Source: Pontimonas sp. (GTDB taxonomy: Bacteria > Actinomycetota > Actinomycetes > Actinomycetales > Microbacteriaceae). Taken from it: a stretch of 12,399 nt of DNA. Below the pieces are notes generated by a model that saw only the letters and a program-made list of their open reading frames with translations, was not told the DNA's origin and searched no databases. Below, in pieces: positions 5,565 through 12,399 of the stretch. The position numbers and the translations under genes are program-made. The first letter of the stretch is position 1, and each line of letters opens with the position of its first letter. Location of the stretch: assembly GCA_021741945.1 (NCBI GenBank), contig JAIOWV010000032.1:1-12399 (forward strand). The letters run 5' to 3'.

Positions 5565-7079
5565 ATGAAGCTTGAACTGCGAGACATGACCAAGCGCTTT
5601 GGTCCCGTGGTCGCCAACGACCGGATTTCTCTCACTGTTGAGCCGGGCCAAATCCACGCATTGCTCGGTGAGAATGGTGCCGGCAAGTCCACGTTGATGA
5701 ATCTCCTCTACGGTCTCTATAAGCCAGATGAGGGTCGCATTCTGCTCAATGGCAAAGAGGTAGCTTTTTCTAATCCAGGTGACGCTATGGCGGCTGGGAT
5801 TGGAATGGTGCACCAGCACTTCATGTTGGTGCCTGTGTTCAGCGTCGCTGAGAACGTAGTGCTCGGAAACGAGCCCTCTACCCGCATCGGCTCACTTGAT
5901 CTCGAGACAGCGCGTGAGCGGGTGAACGCAATTTCTGCGCGCTTTGGCTTCGACATTGATCCAGACGCCATCATTGAAGATCTCCCCGTGGGAATCCAGC
6001 AACGGGTGGAAATTATTAAGGCGCTCGCGAGAGACGCCGAAGTTCTGATTCTTGACGAACCGACAGCCGTCTTGACCCCGCAAGAGACCGACGAACTGAT
6101 GGCGATCATGCGCCAGCTATCGGCCGAGGGTAAATCAATTGTGTTCATCACTCACAAGCTGCGCGAGGTGAAAGCCGTTGCCGACGTAGTCACCGTTATT
6201 CGTGGTGGCAAAGTTGTTGACTCGGTGGCACCCACTACGCCGATCAACGAGCTGGCGTCATTGATGGTGGGACGCGAAGTTGACCTGACAGTGAACAAGA
6301 AAGCTGCGGCTCCTGGCGAGGCTGTTCTAGTTATCGAGGACCTGGTGTCGATTGACGAGCGGGGTCGTCGTGTAATCGACGGGGTCAGCCTCGAGGTCCG
6401 CGCAGGCGAAGTTTTGTGCGTTGCTGGCGTTGAAGGCAACGGTCAAACGGCGCTCGCCGAAACAATTCTTGGCCTCCGCGTGGTTCACAGCGGAACGATC
6501 ACGTTGGCTGGCAAAGACATTACCCACGACCGGGTCAAGCAGGTTCTCGATGCGGGCGTCGGATATGTCCCAGAAGATCGGAAGAAGGATGGTCTTGTCG
6601 GTGACTTCACCATCGAAGAGAACCTGATGTTGAACGGCTCCTTTCGAGCTCCCTGGACCAAGGGACTTTCTATCGATTTCTCCTCGCGCCAGCGGGAGAC
6701 CGCTGAGCTGATCGAGCAGTTCGATATTCGGACGCCCTCAGCCACGACGCTGGTGAAGAAGCTCTCTGGCGGGAACCAGCAGAAGGTCGTGGTTGCCAGG
6801 GAGTTGGCCCGAGAGCTCACCCTTTTCGTTGCTGCGCAGCCAACCCGCGGGGTTGATGTCGGTTCGATCGAGTTCATTCACGAGCGCATCATTCAGACGA
6901 GGGATGCAGGCATCCCCGTGGTCATCTTCTCGACCGAACTCGACGAGGTCTATGCCTTGGCTGATCGCATTGCCGTGATGTACCGGGGCAAGTTAGTGGG
7001 GATTGTTCCACCGACAACATCACGAGAAGTGATGGGGCAGATGATGGCGGGTATTTCAGCCGCGGAGGTTGCAGCGTGA
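5565..7079 (+). CDS. Nucleoside ABC transporter ATP-binding protein (two fused ATPase domains)
   Basis: A 504-residue double nucleotide-binding protein of the RbsA/NupO type that powers the importer. Domain 1 (about 3-235): Walker A GENGAGKST (35-43), Q-loop Gln84, signature LPVGIQQR (140-147), Walker B with Asp164 and Glu165, switch His197. Domain 2 (about 254-500) is degenerate: the P-loop region reads GVEGNGQT (288-295) without the GKS/T motif, Walker B ends AAQPTRG with Gln425 in place of the catalytic Glu, and the switch position is Ser456, although LSGGNQQK (400-407) is intact. This asymmetry is usual for the BMP-linked family. ATG 5565 is chosen because GGAGG (5549-5553) lies 11 nt upstream; ATG 5547 would add six residues and overlaps that site. 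The stop overlaps the next start (GTGA). Confidence 0.94.
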   Translation: MKLELRDMTKRFGPVVANDRISLTVEPGQIHALLGENGAGKSTLMNLLYGLYKPDEGRILLNGKEVAFSNPGDAMAAGIGMVHQHFMLVPVFSVAENVVLGNEPSTRIGSLDLETARERVNAISARFGFDIDPDAIIEDLPVGIQQRVEIIKALARDAEVLILDEPTAVLTPQETDELMAIMRQLSAEGKSIVFITHKLREVKAVADVVTVIRGGKVVDSVAPTTPINELASLMVGREVDLTVNKKAAAPGEAVLVIEDLVSIDERGRRVIDGVSLEVRAGEVLCVAGVEGNGQTALAETILGLRVVHSGTITLAGKDITHDRVKQVLDAGVGYVPEDRKKDGLVGDFTIEENLMLNGSFRAPWTKGLSIDFSSRQRETAELIEQFDIRTPSATTLVKKLSGGNQQKVVVARELARELTLFVAAQPTRGVDVGSIEFIHERIIQTRDAGIPVVIFSTELDEVYALADRIAVMYRGKLVGIVPPTTSREVMGQMMAGISAAEVAA

Positions 7080-8269
7080 CCGTGATCAAAGAGATTCTCT
7101 CGACCTCCGCCACTAAGGCCTTTTTGTCCATTGTTGTGGGCTTTGCTGTTGGCGCCATTTTCATGATGGTGTCCGGTGAGGAAGTATCCGAAGCGTTTGA
7201 CTCAGGCGGTTTCTCCGAGGCTTTCCAGGCGGCCTTGCGCACTGTGGCGGATGGCTATGGCGCTCTCTTCCGCGGTTCGATTTACAACCCCAGGGCCGAT
7301 GACCTTGCGACGGCCATGAGGCCGTTGACGGAGACCTTTAGGCTTGCCGCACCCTTGATTGCGGCCGGTCTTGGCATCTCACTCGGATTCCGGGTTGGTC
7401 TCTTCAACATTGGTGGGAACGGACAGATGCTCTTTGGCATCCTCTGGGCCACATGGATCAGCACTCGGGTTGAGATGCCTGTGATTCTGCACATGCTTGT
7501 CGCCTTGGTTGTCGCAATTCTCGGGGCGGCACTGTGGGGCGCGCTGGTTGGCTTTTTGAAGGCTCAGACGGGCGCCCACGAAGTCATCTTGACCATCATG
7601 CTGAACTACGTGGCAATCAGTTTGTTCACGTGGTTCATCCGAGACCCCAATCTGCTCCAGCAAGCAGACGGCGGTGGAACACCGAAATCTGACGCTCCTG
7701 CCCTGACCGCTCAGTTCCCGGCGCTATTCCCTGGGATATATGCGCTTCACGCAGGTTTCATTCTTGCCCTGCTCGCGGTTGTCACGTACTGGTGGCTGAT
7801 GGAGCGCTCCGCGATCGGCTTCCGGTTCCGCATGGTCGGTCACAACCCTCATGCGGCGAGGACAGCGGGAATATCGGTTGAGCGGACCTATGTTTTGGCG
7901 ATGGCAACATCGGCAGCATTCTTGGGAGTTGCCGGCGCCAATCAGGCGCTTGGAACCCCAGTGGGGTACACCGAAACTGTTCACTCGGGTATTGGATTCG
8001 ATGGCATCACCGTCGCACTTCTGGGGGGCGGTAACGCGATTGGCATCCTCTTCGCGGGCCTGCTCTTCGGAGCATTCAAAGCAGGAGGGCCTCAGATGCA
8101 GGTAATTGGCGTATCTCCCGAGGTGCTCGGCATTGTTCAAGGAGCGATCGTGCTCTTCATCGCAGCGCCCCCGCTGGTGCGCGCCATCTTTAGGTTGCCG
8201 ATGTTGGCTTCGACCCCAACTTTGGACCAGCTCCGAGGACGCCTTGGACGAAAGGCGGTGGAATCGTGA
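7076..8269 (+). CDS. Nucleoside ABC transporter permease, NupP type
   Basis: A 397-residue polytopic membrane protein of the branched-chain/ribose permease superfamily (BPD_transp_2). The first membrane segment is at about residues 15-33, followed by a long external-type loop (34-88) and then a dense series of hydrophobic helices. Family blocks are GLFNIGGNGQMLFG (108-121), TGAHEVILTIMLNY (165-178) and GFDGITVALLGGGNAIGI. With the second permease it forms the membrane channel, and the cytoplasmic ATPase docks on both. GTG at 7076 overlaps the ATPase stop by 4 nt (GTGA), so translation is coupled. Its own stop overlaps the next GTG in the same way. The substrate is inferred to be nucleosides, from the BMP lipoprotein and deaminase neighbours; sequence alone gives only the permease family. 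Confidence 0.92.
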   Translation: MTVIKEILSTSATKAFLSIVVGFAVGAIFMMVSGEEVSEAFDSGGFSEAFQAALRTVADGYGALFRGSIYNPRADDLATAMRPLTETFRLAAPLIAAGLGISLGFRVGLFNIGGNGQMLFGILWATWISTRVEMPVILHMLVALVVAILGAALWGALVGFLKAQTGAHEVILTIMLNYVAISLFTWFIRDPNLLQQADGGGTPKSDAPALTAQFPALFPGIYALHAGFILALLAVVTYWWLMERSAIGFRFRMVGHNPHAARTAGISVERTYVLAMATSAAFLGVAGANQALGTPVGYTETVHSGIGFDGITVALLGGGNAIGILFAGLLFGAFKAGGPQMQVIGVSPEVLGIVQGAIVLFIAAPPLVRAIFRLPMLASTPTLDQLRGRLGRKAVES

Positions 8270-9537
8270 GCATTCAAGCGACGCCTGGGATGTTTTCTCT
8301 CGCGGAAGCCAAGGTGAGCTGGAAGGCTCCGTGGTTGATGGCGGTGTTTGCTGCCATCGTTTTCGTGGGCTTTGGCCTCCTGGGACGACGTGAGCCGGTT
8401 GTTTACACGCTGACCTCTGATCGGGCATCGTTCCAGTTGCCGGCCATTGAGGTCATGTCCCACATGGTCGGGCTCGTTCTCGGCGCTCTCTTGGTGGCCA
8501 TTACGGTGTTGGCGTTTGTGTGGGTAAAGCTCAAGCGACCAGTGCCCCTGTGGTGGTCGTTGGTCTTCGGTTTCATCAGCATCGTGGCGTTGCTGGGCTG
8601 GTTGGCCGCCGGTGACCGTGTGCCTTTCGCATTCATTTTGGGTAACGCCATTGTTTTGGCCCTGCCCATCATCTTCGGCGGCATGGCCGGTGTGATGTCC
8701 GAGCGTGTTGGTGTGGTCAACATTGCGATCGAAGGCCAACTTCTTACCGGTGCTTTTGTGGCTGCAGTAGTGAGCACGCTGACCGGAAACCTCTACCTCG
8801 GGATGGTTGCCGCGACGATTGCTGCGGCCCTGATGTCGATGGTTCTCGCGGTCTTCGCGATTCGGTATCTGGTTGACCAAATCATCGTCGGCGTGGTGTT
8901 AAACGTGTTGGTTATCGGAATTACCAACTTCCTGTATTCCCAGTGGCTGACTACGGACGCGGAGAACACGAATGCACCCGGAACGTTTGAGATTGTGGCA
9001 ATCCCGGTCCTTTCGGAAATTCCGATTCTTGGGCCGGTTCTCTTTGAGAACCGAGTCACGGTGTACTTGGCCTTCCTGTTGATTCCTTTGCTCTGGTTTG
9101 TCCTTTTCCGCACGAGCCTTGGTCTTCGCGCCCGCTCTGTTGGGGAGTACCCGACCGCAGCCGACACGATGGGTATAAACGTCGGGGCGACCCGCTTCTG
9201 GTGGGTGACGATGGGTGGTGCGCTTGCTGGACTTGGAGGGGCCGCCCTGACCATTGGAAACGTTGGTGCTTTTGGCAAGGAAATGACCGGCGGACAGGGC
9301 TTTATCGCTCTTGCTGTCGTGATCCTTGGTCGTTGGCACCCTTTCTATATGTCGGCAGCAGCGCTACTCTTTGGTTTCTCCATCATCCTTCGGGTGTGGG
9401 CAAACCAGGTGAGCCCCGGTATTCCAACCGACTTCATCATCATGGTCCCCTACCTCGTCACCATCATTGCGGTTGTGGGCTTCGTCGGTAAGGTCCGGCC
9501 TCCGGCGGCAGTGGGTAAACCGTATGTCAAAGAGTGA
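8266..9537 (+). CDS. Nucleoside ABC transporter permease, NupQ type, with N-terminal extension
   Basis: A 423-residue partner permease in the same superfamily. The core domain begins near residue 125, with GVVNIAIEGQLLTGAF (149-164), the helix containing DQIIVGVVLNVLVIG, and GGQGFIALAVVILG near the C-terminus. Firmicute NupQ proteins are about 310-320 residues. The extra roughly 110 N-terminal residues carry three further hydrophobic segments (about 23-40, 67-87 and 95-114), separated by a soluble loop. Longer forms are common in actinobacteria, so this is not a fusion error. GTG at 8266 overlaps the previous stop by 4 nt. The 3' end overlaps cdd by 14 nt, joining uptake to cytidine deamination in one transcript. 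Confidence 0.92.
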   Translation: MSIQATPGMFSLAEAKVSWKAPWLMAVFAAIVFVGFGLLGRREPVVYTLTSDRASFQLPAIEVMSHMVGLVLGALLVAITVLAFVWVKLKRPVPLWWSLVFGFISIVALLGWLAAGDRVPFAFILGNAIVLALPIIFGGMAGVMSERVGVVNIAIEGQLLTGAFVAAVVSTLTGNLYLGMVAATIAAALMSMVLAVFAIRYLVDQIIVGVVLNVLVIGITNFLYSQWLTTDAENTNAPGTFEIVAIPVLSEIPILGPVLFENRVTVYLAFLLIPLLWFVLFRTSLGLRARSVGEYPTAADTMGINVGATRFWWVTMGGALAGLGGAALTIGNVGAFGKEMTGGQGFIALAVVILGRWHPFYMSAAALLFGFSIILRVWANQVSPGIPTDFIIMVPYLVTIIAVVGFVGKVRPPAAVGKPYVKE

Positions 9538-9940
9538 AGCGGAGAGCGTCGACTGGTCGGCGCTCAAGACTGCCGCTATCGAGGCCATGAAGCGCGCCTA
9601 TGCGCCCTATTCAGAGTTCCCCGTTGGCGCAGCCGCGCTCGTCGACGATGGTCGAATTGTGTCTGGCTGCAACGTGGAGAATGCGTCCTATGGCGTGGGG
9701 CTCTGCGCAGAATGCTCGTTGGTCTCTAACCTTGCGATGACTGGGGGAGGGAAGCTCGTTGCCTTCACGTGCGTTGATGGCAACGAGGACGTGTTGATGC
9801 CCTGTGGGCGTTGCCGCCAGTTGCTCTATGAACACTCGGCGCCAGGCATGGTTCTCGAGACCGTGAGTGGCATGAAGACTATTGATCAAGTGTTACCCGA
9901 CGCATTCGGGCCCCGGCAACTAGAGGAGTATCGTTCGTGA
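9524..9940 (+). CDS. cdd: Cytidine deaminase
   Basis: A 138-residue zinc enzyme that converts cytidine and deoxycytidine to uridine and deoxyuridine in the cytoplasm. The zinc and catalytic motifs are CAE (Cys61-Ala62-Glu63) and PCGRC (Cys94 and Cys97), the three-cysteine arrangement of the small homotetrameric type. SGCNVENASYG (47-57) is the substrate-binding block, and YAPYSEFPVGAA (26-37) is the N-terminal family block. Length is normal. ATG 9524 is the only reasonable start; the frame is open further upstream inside the permease gene, but those residues do not fit the family. The start lies inside the permease gene and has only a weak ribosome site, suggesting translational coupling. The stop overlaps the add start (GTGA). 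Confidence 0.95.
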   Translation: MSKSEAESVDWSALKTAAIEAMKRAYAPYSEFPVGAAALVDDGRIVSGCNVENASYGVGLCAECSLVSNLAMTGGGKLVAFTCVDGNEDVLMPCGRCRQLLYEHSAPGMVLETVSGMKTIDQVLPDAFGPRQLEEYRS

Positions 9941-11064
9941 GCCACTACCTGATTCCAGGCACAGATATCGATATTCAGACGCTCCCGAAGGTTTCACTTC
10001 ACGACCACCTCGATGGCGGACTTCGCCCTCAGACAATCCTCGAGCTTGCTGACAAAGACGGTCTTGTTTTGCCCGGCGACCCGGACACGGGCAAGCCCAT
10101 CGATAACGCCGCGCGCCTTGGTCAGTGGTTTGCCGACCAATCGGACTCAGGTTCCTTGGTTGAGTACCTCAAGACATTCGACATCACGACTGGCGTCATG
10201 CAAACCGCCGAGGGCTTAGAGCGGGTTGCTCGCGAATTTGTAGAAGATCTTGCCGATGATGGCGTCATTTATGGGGAGATCCGTTGGGCGCCGGAACAGC
10301 ACCTGCAGAAGGGGTTGACCCTGGATGGCGCGGTGGAAGCTGTCCAGTCCGGTCTCGCGGAGGGGGTAAAAAACTGCGCCGATCGCGGCTATGAGATCGC
10401 GGTTGGGCAACTAGTCAGCGCGATGCGCCACCTTGACCGTGGTCTCGAGATAGCGCAGCTCGCGCTGCGCCACCGCGACAAGGGTGCGGTGGGCTTCGAT
10501 ATTGCGGGCCCCGAGGCCGGCTTCCCCGCATCGCGGATGAAGGACGCCTTTGATCTGCTTGCTCGAGAGATGTTCCCGGTCACAGTTCACGCCGGCGAGG
10601 CTGACGGGGTTGAGAGCATCCGTGGCGCGCTAATCGACGGGCGCACACTGCGTTTGGGTCACGGTGTTCGCATTGCTGAGGACATCAAGAACCTTGCTGC
10701 GGATACCGCAGCACAGGCTGGGCTTGGCCTAGTTGCACAGTGGGTTCTGGATCGTGAGATTGTGCTTGAAACCAGCCCCTCATCAAACTTGCAAACTGGT
10801 GCCGTTGAAGCGTGGGGCACGGATATAGCTCACCACCCATTAGATGCCCTGTATCAGCTGGGTTTTGGGGTAACCATTAACACCGACAACCGGCTGATGA
10901 GCGGAACGACCTTGACCAAAGAACTGGGTCTCGTTGCTGAGGCGTTCCACTATGAGATTGATGACCTTCTGGCTTTCCAGTTGAACGCTGCGCAGGCCAG
11001 CTTCACCCAGTGGGACGCCAAAGAAGCGCTGGTCGACCGGCTCATCGAGGCCTACAGCCTCTAG
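9937..11064 (+). CDS. add: Adenosine deaminase
   Basis: A 375-residue TIM-barrel metalloenzyme of the amidohydrolase superfamily that converts adenosine and deoxyadenosine to inosine and deoxyinosine. Zinc ligands are visible as HDH (His22, His24), His218 in HAGE with catalytic Glu221, and Asp317. His242 in LGHGVR is the catalytic His. FDIAGPEAGFP and ETSPSSNLQTGAV are further family blocks. The usual TDDP motif reads TDN (Asp317, Asn318), keeping the metal-binding Asp but replacing the second Asp, a variant I recall in other actinobacterial Add proteins. GTG at 9937 overlaps the cdd stop by 4 nt. The gene ends convergently on the mutase, with the two stop codons sharing CTAG. Adenine or N6-methyl-adenine deaminase activity is less likely because of the length and the adenosine-type motifs. 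Confidence 0.94.
   Translation: MSHYLIPGTDIDIQTLPKVSLHDHLDGGLRPQTILELADKDGLVLPGDPDTGKPIDNAARLGQWFADQSDSGSLVEYLKTFDITTGVMQTAEGLERVAREFVEDLADDGVIYGEIRWAPEQHLQKGLTLDGAVEAVQSGLAEGVKNCADRGYEIAVGQLVSAMRHLDRGLEIAQLALRHRDKGAVGFDIAGPEAGFPASRMKDAFDLLAREMFPVTVHAGEADGVESIRGALIDGRTLRLGHGVRIAEDIKNLAADTAAQAGLGLVAQWVLDREIVLETSPSSNLQTGAVEAWGTDIAHHPLDALYQLGFGVTINTDNRLMSGTTLTKELGLVAEAFHYEIDDLLAFQLNAAQASFTQWDAKEALVDRLIEAYSL
11047..11061. terminator. Small hairpin at the convergent add/mutase stop codons
   Basis: GAGGC (11047-11051) and GCCTC (11057-11061) form a 5-bp stem with loop CTACA over the last add codons. There is no T-run on either strand, so any termination effect is probably weak. It is the only obvious structure at a junction that has no intergenic space. 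Confidence 0.25.
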
Positions 11065-12399
11065 GACAAGGAGTCGAGAAGGTTCCTGACGGCTTTCTCC
11101 AGCGACGAAAGAGCTGCTTCCGCATCGGCGCGGCTGGTGCCTGCGGTGTCGAGGTAGACCTTGATTTTGGGTTCGGTGCCACTGGGCCGAACAATCACCC
11201 GTGAGCCATCGCTTAGGTAGTAACGCAAGATGTTGTCCTTCGGGAAGTAATTGACGCCTGTCATGAAGTCATCTGCGGACACGACCACATGTTCTCCGAT
11301 CTGTGCGGGCTCCTTTGCTCGCAGGAGATCGGTGATTGGCTTGTCAGCCTTTGTCGGGTCAACCTTGACTGTGATTTGCCCCGAGGCAAATGCTCCGACT
11401 GTTTCCTCAACGGTCGTCAGGTAATCCCAGAGAGTTTTCCCTCTACCAGCCAGCTGATTCACGAGATCAATAATGGCCAGCGCCGCAGAGATTCCGTCTT
11501 TGTCTCGCACAACTTCTGGGTCGACTAGGTAGCCAAGGGCCTCCTCAAACCCGAACAGGAGATCTGGTACCCGCGAGACGTATTTGAATCCCGTCAGGGT
11601 TTCATGGTGGGAGAGGTCGAAGTGCTCTGCAATCTTCCCAAGCCACGGCGAACTGACGATGGAGTTGGCTAATGCGCCGGTCTGCCCGGTCTTCTGAGCA
11701 ATCGCGGCCGCCCGCCAACCCAAGATTGCACCGACCTGATTGCCCGTCAGAGACGTGTATCCGGCTGGGGCGGAACTATCTGGCAGTGCAATCGCGAGAC
11801 GATCAGCATCGGGGTCATGCGCGATGACGAGATCTGCGTTGACATCCTTCGCACGGGCAAAAGCCAGGTCCAGTGCACCCTTTTCCTCGGGGTTGGGGAA
11901 TGCGACGGTCGGGAAGAGCGGATCAGGTCTGAACTGCTCCTCCACCAAAACGGGTGCCTGCAGTCCTGCTGCCTTCAGCACCGCGAGAAAAGTGTCACCA
12001 CCGACTCCATGCATTGGCGTGTAGACAACAGTGGGAGCGGAAGCGGGTGCGTCTGTAGGCGCAACCGCTGTAATCGTGTGGGAGATGTAGTTGGCGGTGA
12101 GGTCCGAAGGCGTTGCGTGGATCAATTCATCGGTGCGCGGAATGGCATCGAAACGAAGCGTCGCTGCTATGGCGAGGATTTCTGCTTCGATGTCCGCGTC
12201 AATAGGAGGATCAATCTGAGATCCCTCATCGGCGCCGCCGAAATAGACCTTGTATCCGTTGTCCTGCGGTGGATTGTGGCTTGCGGTGATCATCACTACG
12301 GCATCGCAACCGAGTTGTCGTACTACGAAGGCAACAATCGGCGTTGGAACCTCGTGAGGGGTGAGCAAAACCTCGATGCCGTATCCGGAAAGGACTTCG
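11061..12399 (-). CDS. Phospho-sugar mutase, PGM2/PmmB type (phosphomannomutase or phosphopentomutase), 5' part outside window
   Basis: The frame is open through the right edge, so 445 C-terminal residues of a protein usually near 550-570 are present. All four active-site loops of the alpha-D-phosphohexomutase superfamily are seen: phosphoserine loop TASHNPPQDNGYK (serine codon at 12279-12281), metal loop DPDADR (11799-11816), sugar loop GFEEALGY, and phosphate-binding loop RPSGTEPKIKVYL near the C-terminus. The family moves phosphate between C1 and C6 of hexoses or C1 and C5 of pentoses. Overall layout resembles M. tuberculosis PmmB and human PGM2, the latter being mainly a phosphopentomutase. 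Lying beside nucleoside salvage genes favours ribose-1-phosphate as substrate; the nearby manC makes mannose-6-phosphate also plausible. The downstream stop shares CTAG with add. A TTG at 12366-12368 is internal, not the start. Confidence 0.92.
   Translation of the reverse strand, partial: EVLSGYGIEVLLTPHEVPTPIVAFVVRQLGCDAVVMITASHNPPQDNGYKVYFGGADEGSQIDPPIDADIEAEILAIAATLRFDAIPRTDELIHATPSDLTANYISHTITAVAPTDAPASAPTVVYTPMHGVGGDTFLAVLKAAGLQAPVLVEEQFRPDPLFPTVAFPNPEEKGALDLAFARAKDVNADLVIAHDPDADRLAIALPDSSAPAGYTSLTGNQVGAILGWRAAAIAQKTGQTGALANSIVSSPWLGKIAEHFDLSHHETLTGFKYVSRVPDLLFGFEEALGYLVDPEVVRDKDGISAALAIIDLVNQLAGRGKTLWDYLTTVEETVGAFASGQITVKVDPTKADKPITDLLRAKEPAQIGEHVVVSADDFMTGVNYFPKDNILRYYLSDGSRVIVRPSGTEPKIKVYLDTAGTSRADAEAALSSLEKAVRNLLDSLS

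Noticed and set aside
6426..6449. Loss of the Walker A lysine in the second ATPase domain as a damaging mutation.
   Set aside because: Degenerate second sites (no GKS/T motif, Gln for the catalytic Glu) are typical of BMP-linked and related sugar-type double ATPases.
7724..8880. Long antisense open frames on the minus strand across the permease genes (7724-8428 and 8137-8880).
   Set aside because: They translate to low-hydrophobicity, His/Arg/Gln-rich sequence with no family motifs, have no convincing ribosome sites, and lie opposite well-supported membrane proteins. They are codon-bias shadows.
1..12399. Defence island, prophage, integrative element, CRISPR or transposon.
   Set aside because: No integrase, transposase, nuclease, repeat array, tRNA or terminal repeats were found; all genes belong to core metabolism or transport.

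Overview
The window comes from the chromosome of an actinobacterium, most likely a small-genome member of the Microbacteriaceae. This rests on protein style (SdhC with LYRGREGMWSW, Uxs, the actinobacterial TDN form of adenosine deaminase), frequent GTG starts, apparently leaderless promoters (TANNNT 6-7 nt before ATG) and G+C that looks to be in the mid-to-upper 50s by eye. The genus is not decided by this sequence. Nearly every base is coding. There are no RNA genes, CRISPR arrays, insertion sequences or phage genes.

Layout. (1) 1-1001, minus strand: the start of sdhA, then sdhD and sdhC, the front of a succinate dehydrogenase operon transcribed leftwards. (2) 1002-1096: a compact divergent promoter region. 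(3) 1097-4173, plus strand: mannose-1-phosphate guanylyltransferase (manC), UDP-glucuronate decarboxylase (uxs) and a nucleoside hydrolase. (4) 4174-4349: the only real regulatory gap, with a hairpin, dyads, a promoter and a possibly structured 5' leader. (5) 4350-11064, plus strand: a nucleoside uptake and salvage operon made of a BMP-family lipoprotein, a strong internal terminator, a double-domain ABC ATPase, two permeases, cytidine deaminase and adenosine deaminase. All junctions after the terminator overlap by 4 or 14 nt. (6) 11061-12399, minus strand: a PGM2-type phospho-sugar mutase (pmmB-like) running off the right edge, its stop codon sharing CTAG with the adenosine deaminase stop.

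How the genes work together. The lipoprotein catches nucleosides outside the membrane and the ABC transporter imports them. Cdd and Add deaminate cytidine and adenosine to uridine and inosine. The nucleoside hydrolase could split nucleosides to base plus ribose. The mutase is a candidate for linking ribose-1-phosphate to ribose-5-phosphate. Grouping of sdh, nucleoside salvage and pmmB is known in actinobacteria such as Mycobacterium tuberculosis (cdd-deoA-add beside sdh, with pmmB and deoD nearby). Here deoA is missing from between cdd and add. manC and uxs supply GDP-mannose and UDP-xylose for surface glycans and look like a separate function at the same locus.

The window is mostly conserved metabolism. 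I see no convincing new defence or mobile system. The most interesting unexplained parts are the leader and operator-like repeats before the lipoprotein gene, and the rearranged nucleoside salvage chemistry.
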